In this document: positions 45,223 to 54,584 of the stretch, piece by piece
Layout of the letters: each line of letters begins with the position of its first letter
Numbering within the stretch: the first letter of the stretch is position 1
Origin: Pseudoalteromonas sp. H105
GTDB lineage: Bacteria; Pseudomonadota; Gammaproteobacteria; Enterobacterales; Alteromonadaceae
Direction: 5' to 3'
Assembly (NCBI RefSeq): GCF_001469215.1
Contig: NZ_LOFH01000001.1
Span: 434,001-498,000, forward strand
Length of the DNA: 64,000 nucleotides
Made by a program: the position numbers and the translations under genes
Notes under the pieces: generated by a model
The model's input: only the letters and a program-made list of their open reading frames with translations
The model's database searches: none
Told to the model about the DNA's origin: nothing

Positions 45223-45807
45223 TTGAGTAATGAGTGGGACGACTATGCTGAAAATTGGGATGTAGACCCATCCGTTGAAGAGTATGCAAAAAAGGCATTT
45301 AAAGAGCTTGTAAATAATATCAATATTAATGGTCTAACTGTCCTTGATTTTGGCTGTGGTACAGGCGCCTTAACTCAGCTTTTGAGTCCAACAGTGAAAA
45401 GTATCGTTGCGATTGATCCCTCTTCGGAAATGATAAAGCATTTGGATAAGAAGGCGCTAAATAATGTATCGTCTATCTCCGATTATCTATCAGATAAATT
45501 AGTCCAAAATTCTCCGGTTCTAGGAAACAAATTTGATCTCATCGTGGCATCATCTGTATGCGGTTTCTTACCTGATTATGAAGCAACATTGAGTTTATTA
45601 AAATCCCTACTAAAAAAAGATGGTTTGTTCGTTCAATGGGATTGGCTTTCTAATGATGAGTCAGCGGATAGGGGGTTGTCAGAAAAAAGAGTTAAACAAG
45701 CTTTTGTAGCAAATGGCTTTGTAAATACGACCGTGAATAGTCCTTTTATAATGAGTAGTTCAAAAGGGAATATGCCTGTTTTAATGGCAATTGGAAAAAA
45801 TGCCTAA
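45223..45807 (+). CDS. Class I SAM-dependent methyltransferase
   Basis: A 194-residue methyltransferase with SAM motif I VLDFGCGTGALTQLL, the acidic strand end IVAIDPSSEMI, and the motif FDLIVASSVCGFLPDY. The start is the TTG at 45223 (L-S-N-E-W-D-D-Y), since GGAG lies six bases upstream; the frame is open five codons further. The N-terminal WDDYAENWD is common in small-molecule methyltransferases. It has no operon partner; the cupin gene is 115 bases further on. The substrate is unknown. Confidence 0.8.
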   Translation: MSNEWDDYAENWDVDPSVEEYAKKAFKELVNNININGLTVLDFGCGTGALTQLLSPTVKSIVAIDPSSEMIKHLDKKALNNVSSISDYLSDKLVQNSPVLGNKFDLIVASSVCGFLPDYEATLSLLKSLLKKDGLFVQWDWLSNDESADRGLSEKRVKQAFVANGFVNTTVNSPFIMSSSKGNMPVLMAIGKNA

Positions 45808-45922
45808 TAAGCGGTAAGTAATGATTGAATGGTTGGTTTTTGACCCTTCATCGCTCATTTTTACCAACTCTATTATCGCCAATTACCTGGCAAGTTAACA
45901 GAATTCAAAGTATGGAGACAAA

Positions 45923-46288
45923 ATGATGTTTGAAGCTATCAACTTTAAAAATAAGTTCTCAAAATTTACAGAGTATTGGTCTCCGCGTGTGATTGCACAA
46001 ATGAATGACTATCAATTTAAATTAGTAAAAGTTGAAGGAGAATTTGTTTGGCACGACCATCCTGAGACAGATGAAGTGTTTATTGTTATTGAAGGCAGTT
46101 TAAATATCGAATTTCGTGACGGGGTTGTTACTCTTAATTCAGGGGAAATGTTTGTGATACCGAAAGGTATTGAACATAGGCCTGTTGCAAGTAGTGAATG
46201 TAAGATTATGATTGTAGAGCCAAAAGGCGTGGTTAACACTGGCGGATCAGTTAGTGAACTTACGGCCGAAAATGAGGTTTGGGTGTAA
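45923..46288 (+). CDS. Cupin-domain protein
   Basis: A 121-residue single-domain cupin. The first motif [22 protein letters not shown] has the metal-binding His-x-His and Glu, and the second, [16 protein letters not shown], has the fourth His. Such proteins bind a divalent metal and act as isomerases, oxygenases or sensors; the sequence does not say which. It starts at 45923 or at the next codon (also ATG), after a GGAGA site. It lies in the accessory region. Confidence 0.82.
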   Translation: MMFEAINFKNKFSKFTEYWSPRVIAQMNDYQFKLVKVEGEFVWHDHPETDEVFIVIEGSLNIEFRDGVVTLNSGEMFVIPKGIEHRPVASSECKIMIVEPKGVVNTGGSVSELTAENEVWV

Positions 46289-46392
46289 AGTATAGTTAAA
46301 AAGCAAGCTCGTGGGATAAAAGAACAGACTTTCGTTCCTTTGTCGCAATTTTTGCGTGTTAGTTGACAGAGGTTAAGTGAGAGTAGGGGATC

Positions 46393-46839
46393 ATGAATAA
46401 AATTCTTTTCTTTTCATTCATTGCTATTATTACTGCGCTTGTATATTTGAAGTTTTCTGCATTAGATAGCAGGTTAGATGGCAAATGGGCATTAGAGGTT
46501 TATGATCTTAATGCTTCAGTCATAGCTAAATTAAAAATAGAATTTCATGCTAACAATGTAGAATCTTGTTTAGGCGGGGAATGGAAGAAAATTAACGTCA
46601 TCTCTTATTCTCCACAAAGAAATCAGTTTTATCCTGATACTTCTATGGTAATGCTTCAACAAGAATTATCCTATCAACTAAACGGTGACAGACTCATCAT
46701 AGGCCGTAATAATATTTGTGATGCTTATAAACATTTAACGGGTAATTTAACTACGACTCAATCTACGGGGAGTTATGTTAGTTTTGGTTGGGAGCACGAG
46801 GAGTTAGGCACGTTTAGCATTAAACGGATTGGTATCTAA
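46393..46839 (+). CDS. Membrane-anchored small protein, function unknown
   Basis: A 148-residue protein with an N-terminal hydrophobic helix (about 4-21) and a beta-rich remainder containing GKWALEVYDLN and two Cys (ESCLGGEW, NNICDAY). It is probably anchored in the inner membrane with the domain in the periplasm. I recognise no family. It is the last gene before the right thiolase repeat. Confidence 0.55.
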   Translation: MNKILFFSFIAIITALVYLKFSALDSRLDGKWALEVYDLNASVIAKLKIEFHANNVESCLGGEWKKINVISYSPQRNQFYPDTSMVMLQQELSYQLNGDRLIIGRNNICDAYKHLTGNLTTTQSTGSYVSFGWEHEELGTFSIKRIGI

Positions 46840-47200
46840 AATAATAAGGCAATAGCTTTAATTGCTTTTTATACGTCAATGACCATTAAAGTTTAAATTT
46901 CAATCATCGTCTTTTTATAGCTAATTAAACTATTTATTAAGGTTTATTTTTAACAATAAACCCATAGGAATAGTCATCTTTTTTACGTTAGGTTTAATAC
47001 AGGTCACTATTATTTAAAGATCATCCTAGCGTATTTAGCTAACGTCGTTCGACAAAAACAAAGAACTGAGGCCAAACTGGACTTCAAACATCAAGTTATA
47101 ATAAGCCTTAGTAAGCCTTAGTAAGCCTTAATGAGCCATTGCTTATTGTTTGTGATTCATAAGTAACCTAATCATTAAGCCATTATTGCGCTTTAATAAT
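46840..47200. repeat. Intergenic gap with right repeat flank and short tandem repeat
   Basis: No gene is visible. Positions 47069-47200 are the non-coding half of the right direct repeat (matching 35340-35458). Within it, 47104-47133 hold three tandem copies of the decamer AGCCTTAGTA (the last diverged), of which the left copy has only one unit. Confidence 0.7.
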
Positions 47201-47524
47201 TTAAAGCACTTCAAAAATAGCGGCTATGCCTTGCCCGCCACCGATACACATAGTGACTAGGCCGTACTTACCGTTAGTACGTTTAAGTTCGTACAAACAC
47301 TTAGTCGTTAAAATAGCACCAGTGGCACCAACCGGGTGGCCGAGTGCAATCGCACCGCCATTAGGGTTTACTTTTTTTTCTGGGAAGTTTAATTCGCTAG
47401 CAACACACAGTGCTTGTACGGCAAAGGCTTCGTTTGATTCAATGACATCCATTTGCTCAATGGTTAATCCAGTTTTTTCCATTACGTGTTGTACAGCAGG
47501 AATAGGGCCAATACCCATTAAAGT
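47069..47524. repeat. Right direct repeat: thiolase 3' end and flank
   Basis: The partner of 35340-35774 in the same orientation. The coding part is intact here. It begins near 47069 with the motif core ACTGGACTTCAAACATCAA and ends near 47524 in the thiolase coding sequence. The 21-base length difference is explained largely by the extra decamer repeats. Confidence 0.85.
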
Positions 47525-48394
47525 AGGGTCAACACCTGCTCTGGCATAACCAATCAATCGCCCCAGAGGGTGTAAACCTTGTTGAATGGCTTTTTGTTCT
47601 GACATAAGTACTAACATGGCTGCGCCATCATTGATGCCTGATGAAGTAGCGGCGGTAACAGTACCATCGTGCTTAAAATACGGTTTTAAAGACGCTAGCT
47701 TGTCGAGTGTTGTCTCGGCGCGAACATGCTCGTCGGTATCAAAGATATGTGTGCTTTTACGTGATTTAATTTCGATAGGCACAATTTGTTCTTTAAAATG
47801 GCCAGCAGCAATGGCGTTAGCCGCTTTATGGTGGCTTTGTGCTGCGTATGCATCTTGCGCTTCACGTGTTATAGAATATTTATCTGCAATGTTTTCAGCG
47901 GTTATGCCCATTGGGTTATTATCCCATGGGTCTTGTAATGTAGTGGTAAGCTCATCAACCATTATGCTGTTACCCATTTTTTGTCCCCAACGATTACTGG
48001 CAAGGGAATACGCAGAGCTACTCATACTTTCTGCACCTCCTGCTAAGGCCGCATCAACGTCACCTAATTGAATTTGCTGTGCCGCTTGAATAATTGCTTC
48101 AAGTCCAGAGCCACATAATCGATTGAGTGTAACTGCATGGCTACTGATTGGTAGCCCTGCGTCTAAACCGATTACTCGCGAAAGGTAAGCATCTTTAGGG
48201 CCGTTATGAATTACTTTACCGATGACACACGCGCCAATTTCATTCGGCGACAGCTTTGATCTAGTTAAGGCCTCTTTTGCACACAGTGTTCCCAGCTCTG
48301 CAGGTGTAAAATTTTTAAGGCTACCACCAAAACCCCCGATGGCAGTGCGCACTGCACTTAATATTACAACGCTGTTTTTGTTAGTTATTGTCAT
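47201..48394 (-). CDS. Acetyl-CoA C-acetyltransferase (thiolase)
   Basis: A 397-residue type II thiolase that condenses or cleaves acetoacetyl-CoA. The acyl-enzyme Cys is in NRLCGSGLEA near residue 90, the His is in ALGHPVGATG, and the second Cys is in MCIGGGQG, so the active site is complete. It stands alone, without beta-ketothiolase pathway partners (no phaB, atoDA or fadB neighbour). Its last 316 coding bases and downstream flank occur again as a degraded copy at 35340-35774, so its 3' end marks one edge of an accessory segment. Confidence 0.93.
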   Translation of the reverse strand: MTITNKNSVVILSAVRTAIGGFGGSLKNFTPAELGTLCAKEALTRSKLSPNEIGACVIGKVIHNGPKDAYLSRVIGLDAGLPISSHAVTLNRLCGSGLEAIIQAAQQIQLGDVDAALAGGAESMSSSAYSLASNRWGQKMGNSIMVDELTTTLQDPWDNNPMGITAENIADKYSITREAQDAYAAQSHHKAANAIAAGHFKEQIVPIEIKSRKSTHIFDTDEHVRAETTLDKLASLKPYFKHDGTVTAATSSGINDGAAMLVLMSEQKAIQQGLHPLGRLIGYARAGVDPTLMGIGPIPAVQHVMEKTGLTIEQMDVIESNEAFAVQALCVASELNFPEKKVNPNGGAIALGHPVGATGAILTTKCLYELKRTNGKYGLVTMCIGGGQGIAAIFEVL

Positions 48395-48695
48395 AGTGGT
48401 CTCGTTTTTTGTTTGTTAATACTGTTTTTGTGTAAAAAAGTTATAGGCACATACTAGCTTGTGGGTTTACTTTATCGCATAAAACATAAATTATCTTCAA
48501 GTAACAGAATTCGCTTATTTTTTCTTAAATTGATTTATTAACGCTATGCTGATTTTGAGACCATATTTAAATTTTGTAGGCTGAAATAATCAGTAACATT
48601 AAATATATAGACAGTAACTTGATGAGCTATTAGGATAGATTAATCATTAGTTATATGATTTTTACAATCACCTTTAACATTTCAGAGGTTATAGT
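48395..48695. other. Gap between thiolase and a small membrane-protein gene
   Basis: About 300 A+T-rich bases holding the divergent promoters of the thiolase gene and the 55-residue membrane-protein gene. I see no named operator, hairpin or repeat. An AGAGG ribosome site ends it on the right. Confidence 0.35.
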
Positions 48696-48863
48696 ATGAG
48701 CACATTAACACGTGTGTTGATTATGGCTGCATTGGTTATAGCTGCAATCGCAAGTTATTCGTATGGTATTTCATCAGGGGTGTTTATTTTTATTATTACA
48801 GGTTTTGTTCTTGAAATGGCATTTTGGTTTGGTGTCTTTCCAAAAAACAAGAAATCATCCTGA
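48696..48863 (+). CDS. 55-residue membrane protein
   Basis: A short frame beginning MSTLTRVLIMAALVIAAIA, with AGAGG seven bases upstream of its ATG. Two hydrophobic stretches (about 7-23 and 28-47) form a hairpin-like membrane protein with a basic tail (PKNKKSS). It resembles the small DUF-type membrane proteins common in marine gammaproteobacteria. No motif gives a function. Confidence 0.6.
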   Translation: MSTLTRVLIMAALVIAAIASYSYGISSGVFIFIITGFVLEMAFWFGVFPKNKKSS

Positions 48864-48995
48864 TTTGATTTGGCCGCCGTAACAATCTGAACTAAATAGC
48901 ATCAAGATATTCAATATCGAAAAGCTTCACACATATAATGAAGCTTTGTTTTAAAACACAAACCCTAATTGTGCTGACATTTTAATTACCGGCTT

Positions 48996-49208
48996 TTAGT
49001 CGGTTGTTGTATTGCTGCTTTCTCTAGCAAGTTGATTTGGGAGTAATTGCTCAACAATTTCTCTGGCGGGTAGGGTATAACGCACGCCATCAAACATCAC
49101 AGAGGTAAACTCTTCGATACTGGTAATGCCTGTTAGGGTCCAGCCTTCGCCTCTTTTTGGACAATATACGGTGGTTGTAGGTTGAATTACTTTAAAACTA
49201 TCGCTCAT
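48996..49208 (-). CDS. Small hypothetical protein
   Basis: A 70-residue soluble protein with a GEGWTLTGITSIEEFTSVMFDGVRYTLPAREI core, possibly a small beta-barrel, and a Ser/Thr-rich tail. The GTAAATGGA stretch before the ATG gives a modest ribosome site. It has no known motif, and its neighbours give no clue. Confidence 0.5.
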   Translation of the reverse strand: MSDSFKVIQPTTTVYCPKRGEGWTLTGITSIEEFTSVMFDGVRYTLPAREIVEQLLPNQLARESSNTTTD

Positions 49209-49286
49209 TCCATTTACCTTAGTGCTTGTGTGCTGTGTATCTTAAGGTAATAATAACAGCCTATAAAGTTTAAAATTATTTTTATC

Positions 49287-49772
49287 ATGTTTAAACAGTT
49301 AAGTGTTGAACGAATTTCGCTGAGTTTGATTACTCATAAACACGCAAAGGCTTTGTTCGCTATTTTAAATGAGCCAGAGGTTGCACAGTTTAATGATTAC
49401 GATTTCCCTTTAAGTCGTGATGATGTTAAACAGATGATTCAATATGACTTAGCTTGCTACTATGAACAAAGCGGTATTCGATTTGTTATTATTAACAACC
49501 AAACCCATGAGATTATGGGCAGTGTTGGTTTGTATGATATTAAAGACGGGAAAGCCTGGGTAGGGTTTGAATTAGCCACAAAGTTTTGGCATCAAGGGTA
49601 TATGTTTGAGGTGTTAAACTACCTTGTTATAAACAAGGCTCATAAGCATATACTAAAACCTATTATCACGTCATTTTATGCAAATGTTGATGAGGCTAAT
49701 TATTCTTCTCAAAAACTACTCAGTAAAATAGGGTTTACGCGAGTTAGTAATGAAGTTTGGGAATATGAATAA
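49287..49772 (+). CDS. GNAT-family N-acetyltransferase (RimJ/RimL-like)
   Basis: A 161-residue acetyl-CoA-dependent acyltransferase. It starts with the RimJ/L-type strand VERISLSLITHKHAKALFAIL, then IMGSVGLYDIKDGKAWVGFELATKFWHQGYMFEVL, where the Q-G-Y-M segment replaces the usual acetyl-CoA-binding Q/RxxGxG/A. The family end NYSSQKLLSKIGF is present. It may acetylate an amine of a protein N-terminus or small molecule. It is single, with no operon partner. Confidence 0.82.
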   Translation: MFKQLSVERISLSLITHKHAKALFAILNEPEVAQFNDYDFPLSRDDVKQMIQYDLACYYEQSGIRFVIINNQTHEIMGSVGLYDIKDGKAWVGFELATKFWHQGYMFEVLNYLVINKAHKHILKPIITSFYANVDEANYSSQKLLSKIGFTRVSNEVWEYE

Positions 49773-50029
49773 TACAATAAAGAACACATCATACCTAAAT
49801 TTGTTAAAAAAAGGCAAACCACAGTTAAACTATATTAATTAAGAGTAATGGTTGTAGCTTATCAAAATTTCTGTTTAATAATGTACCTTCAAGGATTACA
49901 TTGCGTAGTATCCTATCGTAAGCTAATCACAAATATAAATTAGTCTATTAACGAAGATTGAGTATACTTATATTTGTTTTGAAAGATGGGGTAGTGTGTA
50001 TTCCTTCTGCATGTCAATCGAGGTTTTGT

Positions 50030-50407
50030 ATGTTTAACGACTTTCGAGAAAGTAAGTTTTTAAATGAATCTGGCTCTAAGCGTGGGAATTGGTACATGAA
50101 TCGACTTGATTACTTTCAATACCACCGATATCCAGGCTATAAACAGCAAAAATATGGCAGTTTACTCATTGGTGTTCTGTTTTATTTTATAAGTTTAAAT
50201 ATTTTAACCTCAACTTTTATCGGGTTTATTGTATGTTGTTATATCTGTTATTTAGCGCTACTCACTTTCAATATTTTAAGAACACAACGCTGTCGATACA
50301 GAGGCTATTTTTTATACCCTACAAAGATAATTTTATTTTTCAGAGCAAGAGAAGTGCCTGTCAATCTTAACGACTTTGATTCTGTTGCAACGATGAATAG
50401 TAAGTAA
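50030..50407 (+). CDS. Hypothetical membrane protein
   Basis: About 125 residues. The start is placed at the ATG at 50030 because CGAGG lies upstream; the open frame begins 24 codons earlier. There are two hydrophobic segments at about residues 43-62 and 64-82, flanked by Tyr-rich (YFQYHRYPGYKQQKYG) and Arg-rich stretches. Nothing identifies a family. The gap before it (49773-50029) shows no gene. Confidence 0.45.
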   Translation: MFNDFRESKFLNESGSKRGNWYMNRLDYFQYHRYPGYKQQKYGSLLIGVLFYFISLNILTSTFIGFIVCCYICYLALLTFNILRTQRCRYRGYFLYPTKIILFFRAREVPVNLNDFDSVATMNSK

Positions 50408-50525
50408 CTTGTGATTAAAAAAACAACTTTGTCTAATGCAAACAAAGGCCATTATTTGATGTTACAAATACTGCTAGTAAGACGTAATTTTTTATTCACA
50501 TTGAAATGATTGTAAAGAATCTGAA

Positions 50526-52490
50526 TTAAAATTTAAATCTAACACCTAATTGGGTATTTACACCTTCAACACCTCGTGCAACAAGTGGGCTAGTTAACGA
50601 TAATGTATCTGGATTTTGAATTTCTTGGTCAAAAACATTACGAATAACAACAAAAAAATCAACATTTTCAAATCTTGCTGTGTAATTAGTATTTACAACA
50701 GAATACCCATTAATATCTTGTCGTTCCCCAATATATGAAATCTCCATTCCCAAGCTATGATTTTCCCAAAAATTAGCGTAAGCACCTGCACTTACTGTTA
50801 ATTTTGGTGTTTTTATTGCTGCGGCGTCGTTTGTTTTTATTTCATTACCATCAAACTGATAAGCCAAGTTAACGAAAAGCTTACCTAAATCAGTCGCTTT
50901 TTGAAAATCGAGTTCTACACCTTTACGTTCAAAGCTTCTTTCGTTAAAGAAAGAAATCGCATTGAGGGATTCACTATACCTTTTTTGTATAAAGTCATCC
51001 GCCTTAAGATAATAAGCGTTTGCTACAAATAGCATACTAGCATTTGAGTAGGAATATGCTATATCGTATGTTTGTACAATCTCAGCTGTTAGGTTTTGGT
51101 TTCCTTCTAAATTACCAGGCAGACTAATACTCGTTTGTGTTGGATTTGGGGAGTTAAAGCCCGTAGAGTAAAGTGCTTTTAATGATTGATGCTCATCAAG
51201 TTGATAAACAATCGCTGCCCGAGGGGTTGTTTTTTTACCGCTAAATTCATTGTCAGTGAAACGCGCACCGATAAGAAATCGCCAATTTTGATAGTTATAG
51301 TCTAACTGTGTATAGGCGGAGAATTCATCTGTTTTACCTTTATCCATTAAATTAACTAGTGGATCCTTTTGCGAATCAAAAGCGTATATTCGATATGAGT
51401 CTCTTGAGCGAGTTTCATTTTCAATACCTGCGACAAAGTCAAAAGATTCATTAAAGTTATATGCCCAACTTCCACCATACCTTAAGCGGAAATCATCTTT
51501 ACCCCCGTTGTCTTTTTTTGCGATGGCATCTACGCCTGGTCCAAACAAGTTGTTAAGGCGAATACTTAATGTATAAAAATTATAATCAATAAAAGTAGCA
51601 AACCTACTTTGATCTAATTGCCAACTATTTTCTATATGAACGAGATACCCTTCTGTTTTTAGCGTTAGTGGTTGTAATGTATTTTCATCAGTATATGAAT
51701 CATTCATACCAATTGTTTTGTCAGAAAAAGCATGAAGTTGAACGACTAAATTCTTGTTAATATACCGTACCAGCGCGGATTGTTTAGTTAACTCTCTTTG
51801 TACATCGTCTGTAATTTCGCCTACATCAGGAAAATTCAGGTGATAAGTTGAGTGATACCCATCTTCATTTCTTGTTTCAACAGCAGCATATATGCTTTGT
51901 GTGTCAGAAATTTCTTTGATTGCATATCCGCTCGCCTCAAGCATCCCATGTGAGCCAGCTTTAATAGATGCAGTATTAGTTTCACTTTGCTTCTTAGTAA
52001 CAACATTAAAAACACCACCTGATGCTTGGGAACCAAAAAACACGGCGCCAGGGCCTCTAATTACTTCAACATGTGATATTGCTTCCCAGGGAACACCTTC
52101 CATTGGAATGCTAGAGTGAGAGGGTTGGTGATAAGGCACACCATCTAATAGAAAAAGTACTTTTTGATTAAATGCTTCGTCAATACCTCGTATTTGTACT
52201 GAGGCCCAACCACCTAAAGAGTCTTGCACAATTACACCTGGAATAAAGTTAAACATTTCTCGCAGCGTCGTTATGCCCATTTTCTCTAAATCGAGACGGT
52301 TGTATCTAGAAATAATTGCAGGTGCATCCGTTAACTTTTCTAGCTTCGAAGAAGCAACAGTTATATTGATTTCAAGTAGTTCTTCAATTGATAAATCGAA
52401 TATAAGTTCTTGTTCATCGCACACTGCATGTTGGGGAAGAATCCAAAGACTAGTCACAAGCAACGAAATATAAGTACCAGTTTTATTCAT
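50526..52490 (-). CDS. TonB-dependent outer-membrane receptor
   Basis: A 654-residue outer-membrane transporter or receptor. The start is ATG at 52490, which begins a signal peptide (MNKTGTYISLLVTSLWILPQHAVC). The plug domain covers about 30-165 (DAPAIISRYNRLDLEKMG, VQIRGIDEAFNQKVLFLLDGVPY, VEVIRGPGAVFFGSQASGGVFNVVTKK). A 22-strand-type barrel follows, ending in a Phe-rich C-terminus (LGVRFKF) as required for barrel assembly. No substrate clue, TonB-ExbBD genes or ABC transporter lie near, and I find no Fur box upstream. Confidence 0.9.
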   Translation of the reverse strand: MNKTGTYISLLVTSLWILPQHAVCDEQELIFDLSIEELLEINITVASSKLEKLTDAPAIISRYNRLDLEKMGITTLREMFNFIPGVIVQDSLGGWASVQIRGIDEAFNQKVLFLLDGVPYHQPSHSSIPMEGVPWEAISHVEVIRGPGAVFFGSQASGGVFNVVTKKQSETNTASIKAGSHGMLEASGYAIKEISDTQSIYAAVETRNEDGYHSTYHLNFPDVGEITDDVQRELTKQSALVRYINKNLVVQLHAFSDKTIGMNDSYTDENTLQPLTLKTEGYLVHIENSWQLDQSRFATFIDYNFYTLSIRLNNLFGPGVDAIAKKDNGGKDDFRLRYGGSWAYNFNESFDFVAGIENETRSRDSYRIYAFDSQKDPLVNLMDKGKTDEFSAYTQLDYNYQNWRFLIGARFTDNEFSGKKTTPRAAIVYQLDEHQSLKALYSTGFNSPNPTQTSISLPGNLEGNQNLTAEIVQTYDIAYSYSNASMLFVANAYYLKADDFIQKRYSESLNAISFFNERSFERKGVELDFQKATDLGKLFVNLAYQFDGNEIKTNDAAAIKTPKLTVSAGAYANFWENHSLGMEISYIGERQDINGYSVVNTNYTARFENVDFFVVIRNVFDQEIQNPDTLSLTSPLVARGVEGVNTQLGVRFKF

Positions 52491-52842
52491 TTTTAGATCC
52501 AATAGGTCACTAGACACTTTGAGGTATTTATATTTTTCAGTGATGGCTAATTACAAACGAGTAGACATTTTTATCGCCATATACACTAAAACTAGCTATT
52601 ACACTTTGCTGTTATCTATTGAGTGTATACGCAATCTTTACAATTGCTATATTCAAAAAATAAATATTCATCGTTTTCTTTTGTATAACATACAAGCAAA
52701 GCCGTTTTATAAGATGGAATTAGTCGTATTATGAATGCTGTCTTTGATGATTTAGTACACCAATAATTCATAGAAAAAACACCGTTTATAGTTTAAACTC
52801 CCGCCAATTAAATTTCTTGATTTCCCCTTGGAGGGTAGCGCT
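52491..52842. promoter_or_regulatory. Divergent region between TonB receptor and ybiT
   Basis: About 350 bases of A+T-rich sequence with the two divergent promoters. A 71-codon frame at 52519-52734 has no ribosome site and an unlikely composition, so I do not call it. The right end carries CCTTGGAGGG, the very strong ribosome site of ybiT at 52829-52833. Confidence 0.5.
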
Positions 52843-54429
52843 ATTATTAGTACAGCTAACATCACCATGCAATTTGGTGCTAAACCATTATTTGAAAACA
52901 TTTCTGCGAAGTTTGGCGAGGGAAACCGTTATGGTTTAATTGGTGCAAATGGTTGTGGTAAATCTACTTTTATGAAGATCTTAAGTGGTGAACTTGAACC
53001 TTCTTCTGGTAACGTTAGTACTGATCCCAATGAGCGTGTAGCAAAACTAAATCAAGACCAATTTGCCTATGAAGAGTATTCGGTAATAGATACTGTAATA
53101 ATGGGTCATAAAGAATTGTGGGAAATCAAACAAGAACGTGACCGAATTTACAGCTTACCAGAAATGAGCGAAGAAGATGGCATGAAAGTGGCTGATCTTG
53201 AAACCGAATTTGCTGAAATGGACGGTTATTCAGCAGAATCTAAAGCAGGTGAATTATTAATGGGTGTAGGTATTGATACTGCACAGCATTATGGCCCTAT
53301 GTCAGAAATTGCACCGGGTTTTAAACTTCGAGTTTTGCTTGCCCAAGTCTTGTTTTCAGACCCTGATATCATGCTTCTTGATGAGCCAACCAATAACTTG
53401 GATATTTATACAATCAAATGGCTTGAAGATGTATTAAACCAACGAGATTGTACCATGATTATCATTTCCCATGACCGTCATTTCTTAAATTCTGTGTGTA
53501 CACACATGGCTGATATAGACTACGGTGAATTACGTATTTATCCAGGTAACTATGATGAATACATGTTTGCCGCAGAGCAAGCCCGTGAGCGTCTATTAAG
53601 TGAAAACGCGAAGAAGAAAAGCCAAATTGCTGAGCTACAACAATTTGTATCACGCTTTTCTGCTAATGCCTCTAAGGCAAAGCAAGCGACATCACGTGCT
53701 AAACGAATTGATAAAATACAACTTGATGAAGTTAAAGCGTCTTCTCGTCAATCACCGTTTATTCGCTTTGAACAAGAAAAGCAATTATTCCGTAACGCGC
53801 TTGAACTTAACAATTTAGGCCAAGGGTTTGAAGACATGTTGTTCACTGGCCTTGAAGGACTTGTTGAAGTGGGTGAACGTATTGCCATTATTGGTGAAAA
53901 CGGTGTTGGTAAAACGACATTACTAAATACACTTGCAAGTAGGCTAGCTCCTAAACAAGGTGAATTTAAATGGTCTGAAAACGCGAATATTGGTTATTAT
54001 GCTCAAGACCATGCTGATGAATTCGAACAAGACATGAACTTATTTCAGTGGATGGAGCAATGGCAACAAGAAGGTGATGATGAGCAGGTTGTTCGCAGCT
54101 TTTTAGGGCGCATGTTGTTCTCACAAAATGATATTAAAAAATCAGTTAAAGTGATATCAGGTGGTGAACAAGGCCGTATGTTATTTGGTAAGATTATGAT
54201 GCATAAGCCAAATATATTGCTAATGGATGAACCGACCAACCACATGGATATGGAATCTATTGAAGCACTTAACTTAGCACTTGAGGCTTACGAAGGTACG
54301 TTGTTGTTTGTATCGCATGACCGTCAATTTGTATCTTCACTTGCTACGCGTATTTGGGAAGTAAAAGACGCTAAGATTATTGATTTTAGAGGTACTTATT
54401 CAGAGTACCTAGCAAGTAAAGAAGCGTAA
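52843..54429 (+). CDS. ybiT: ABC-F ATPase YbiT, probable ATT start codon
   Basis: A ribosome-associated ABC-F protein with two ATPase domains and no membrane segment. The Walker A motifs are GANGCGKST and GENGVGKTT. The signature and Walker B regions end in [10 protein letters not shown] and [10 protein letters not shown], and the linker has the basic [19 protein letters not shown] helix. Alignment in memory to E. coli YbiT is close over its whole length. The N-terminus should read [12 protein letters not shown], but the codon at the Met position is ATT (52843), eight bases after a perfect GGAGG. The only upstream frame start, TTG at 52828, overlaps that GGAGG, and the first ATG (52867) has no ribosome site. 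An AUU start as in infC is therefore likely. Confidence 0.9.
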   Translation: MISTANITMQFGAKPLFENISAKFGEGNRYGLIGANGCGKSTFMKILSGELEPSSGNVSTDPNERVAKLNQDQFAYEEYSVIDTVIMGHKELWEIKQERDRIYSLPEMSEEDGMKVADLETEFAEMDGYSAESKAGELLMGVGIDTAQHYGPMSEIAPGFKLRVLLAQVLFSDPDIMLLDEPTNNLDIYTIKWLEDVLNQRDCTMIIISHDRHFLNSVCTHMADIDYGELRIYPGNYDEYMFAAEQARERLLSENAKKKSQIAELQQFVSRFSANASKAKQATSRAKRIDKIQLDEVKASSRQSPFIRFEQEKQLFRNALELNNLGQGFEDMLFTGLEGLVEVGERIAIIGENGVGKTTLLNTLASRLAPKQGEFKWSENANIGYYAQDHADEFEQDMNLFQWMEQWQQEGDDEQVVRSFLGRMLFSQNDIKKSVKVISGGEQGRMLFGKIMMHKPNILLMDEPTNHMDMESIEALNLALEAYEGTLLFVSHDRQFVSSLATRIWEVKDAKIIDFRGTYSEYLASKEA

Positions 54430-54452
54430 AAGCGCGTTTTTATAAATATTTT

Positions 54453-54478
54453 AAAGCCATGCATGCCATGGCTTTTTT
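54453..54478 (+). terminator. Rho-independent terminator after ybiT
   Basis: A nine-base-pair stem (AAAGCCATG / CATGGCTTT) with a five-base loop and following T-run. Confidence 0.88.
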
Positions 54479-54584
54479 ATTGGCTGTTTTTCGCGATTTT
54501 ATCTTTAATACGTGTATAATGGCCGCCTTCAAATAAGGACAAAAGTCCGCTATTGGTTCGAAATTAGTTTACTGAGGAGTATTT

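Noticed and set aside
47586..48071. 161-codon plus-strand frame opposite the thiolase gene
   Set aside because: It is antisense to an intact thiolase with full active site, and its sequence is rich in Ala, Ser and Cys without any domain.
52519..52734. 71-codon frame upstream of ybiT on the plus strand
   Set aside because: It has no ribosome site, unusual composition (many Tyr, Ile and Asn, as in random A+T-rich DNA) and fills the divergent promoter region, so it is most likely chance.
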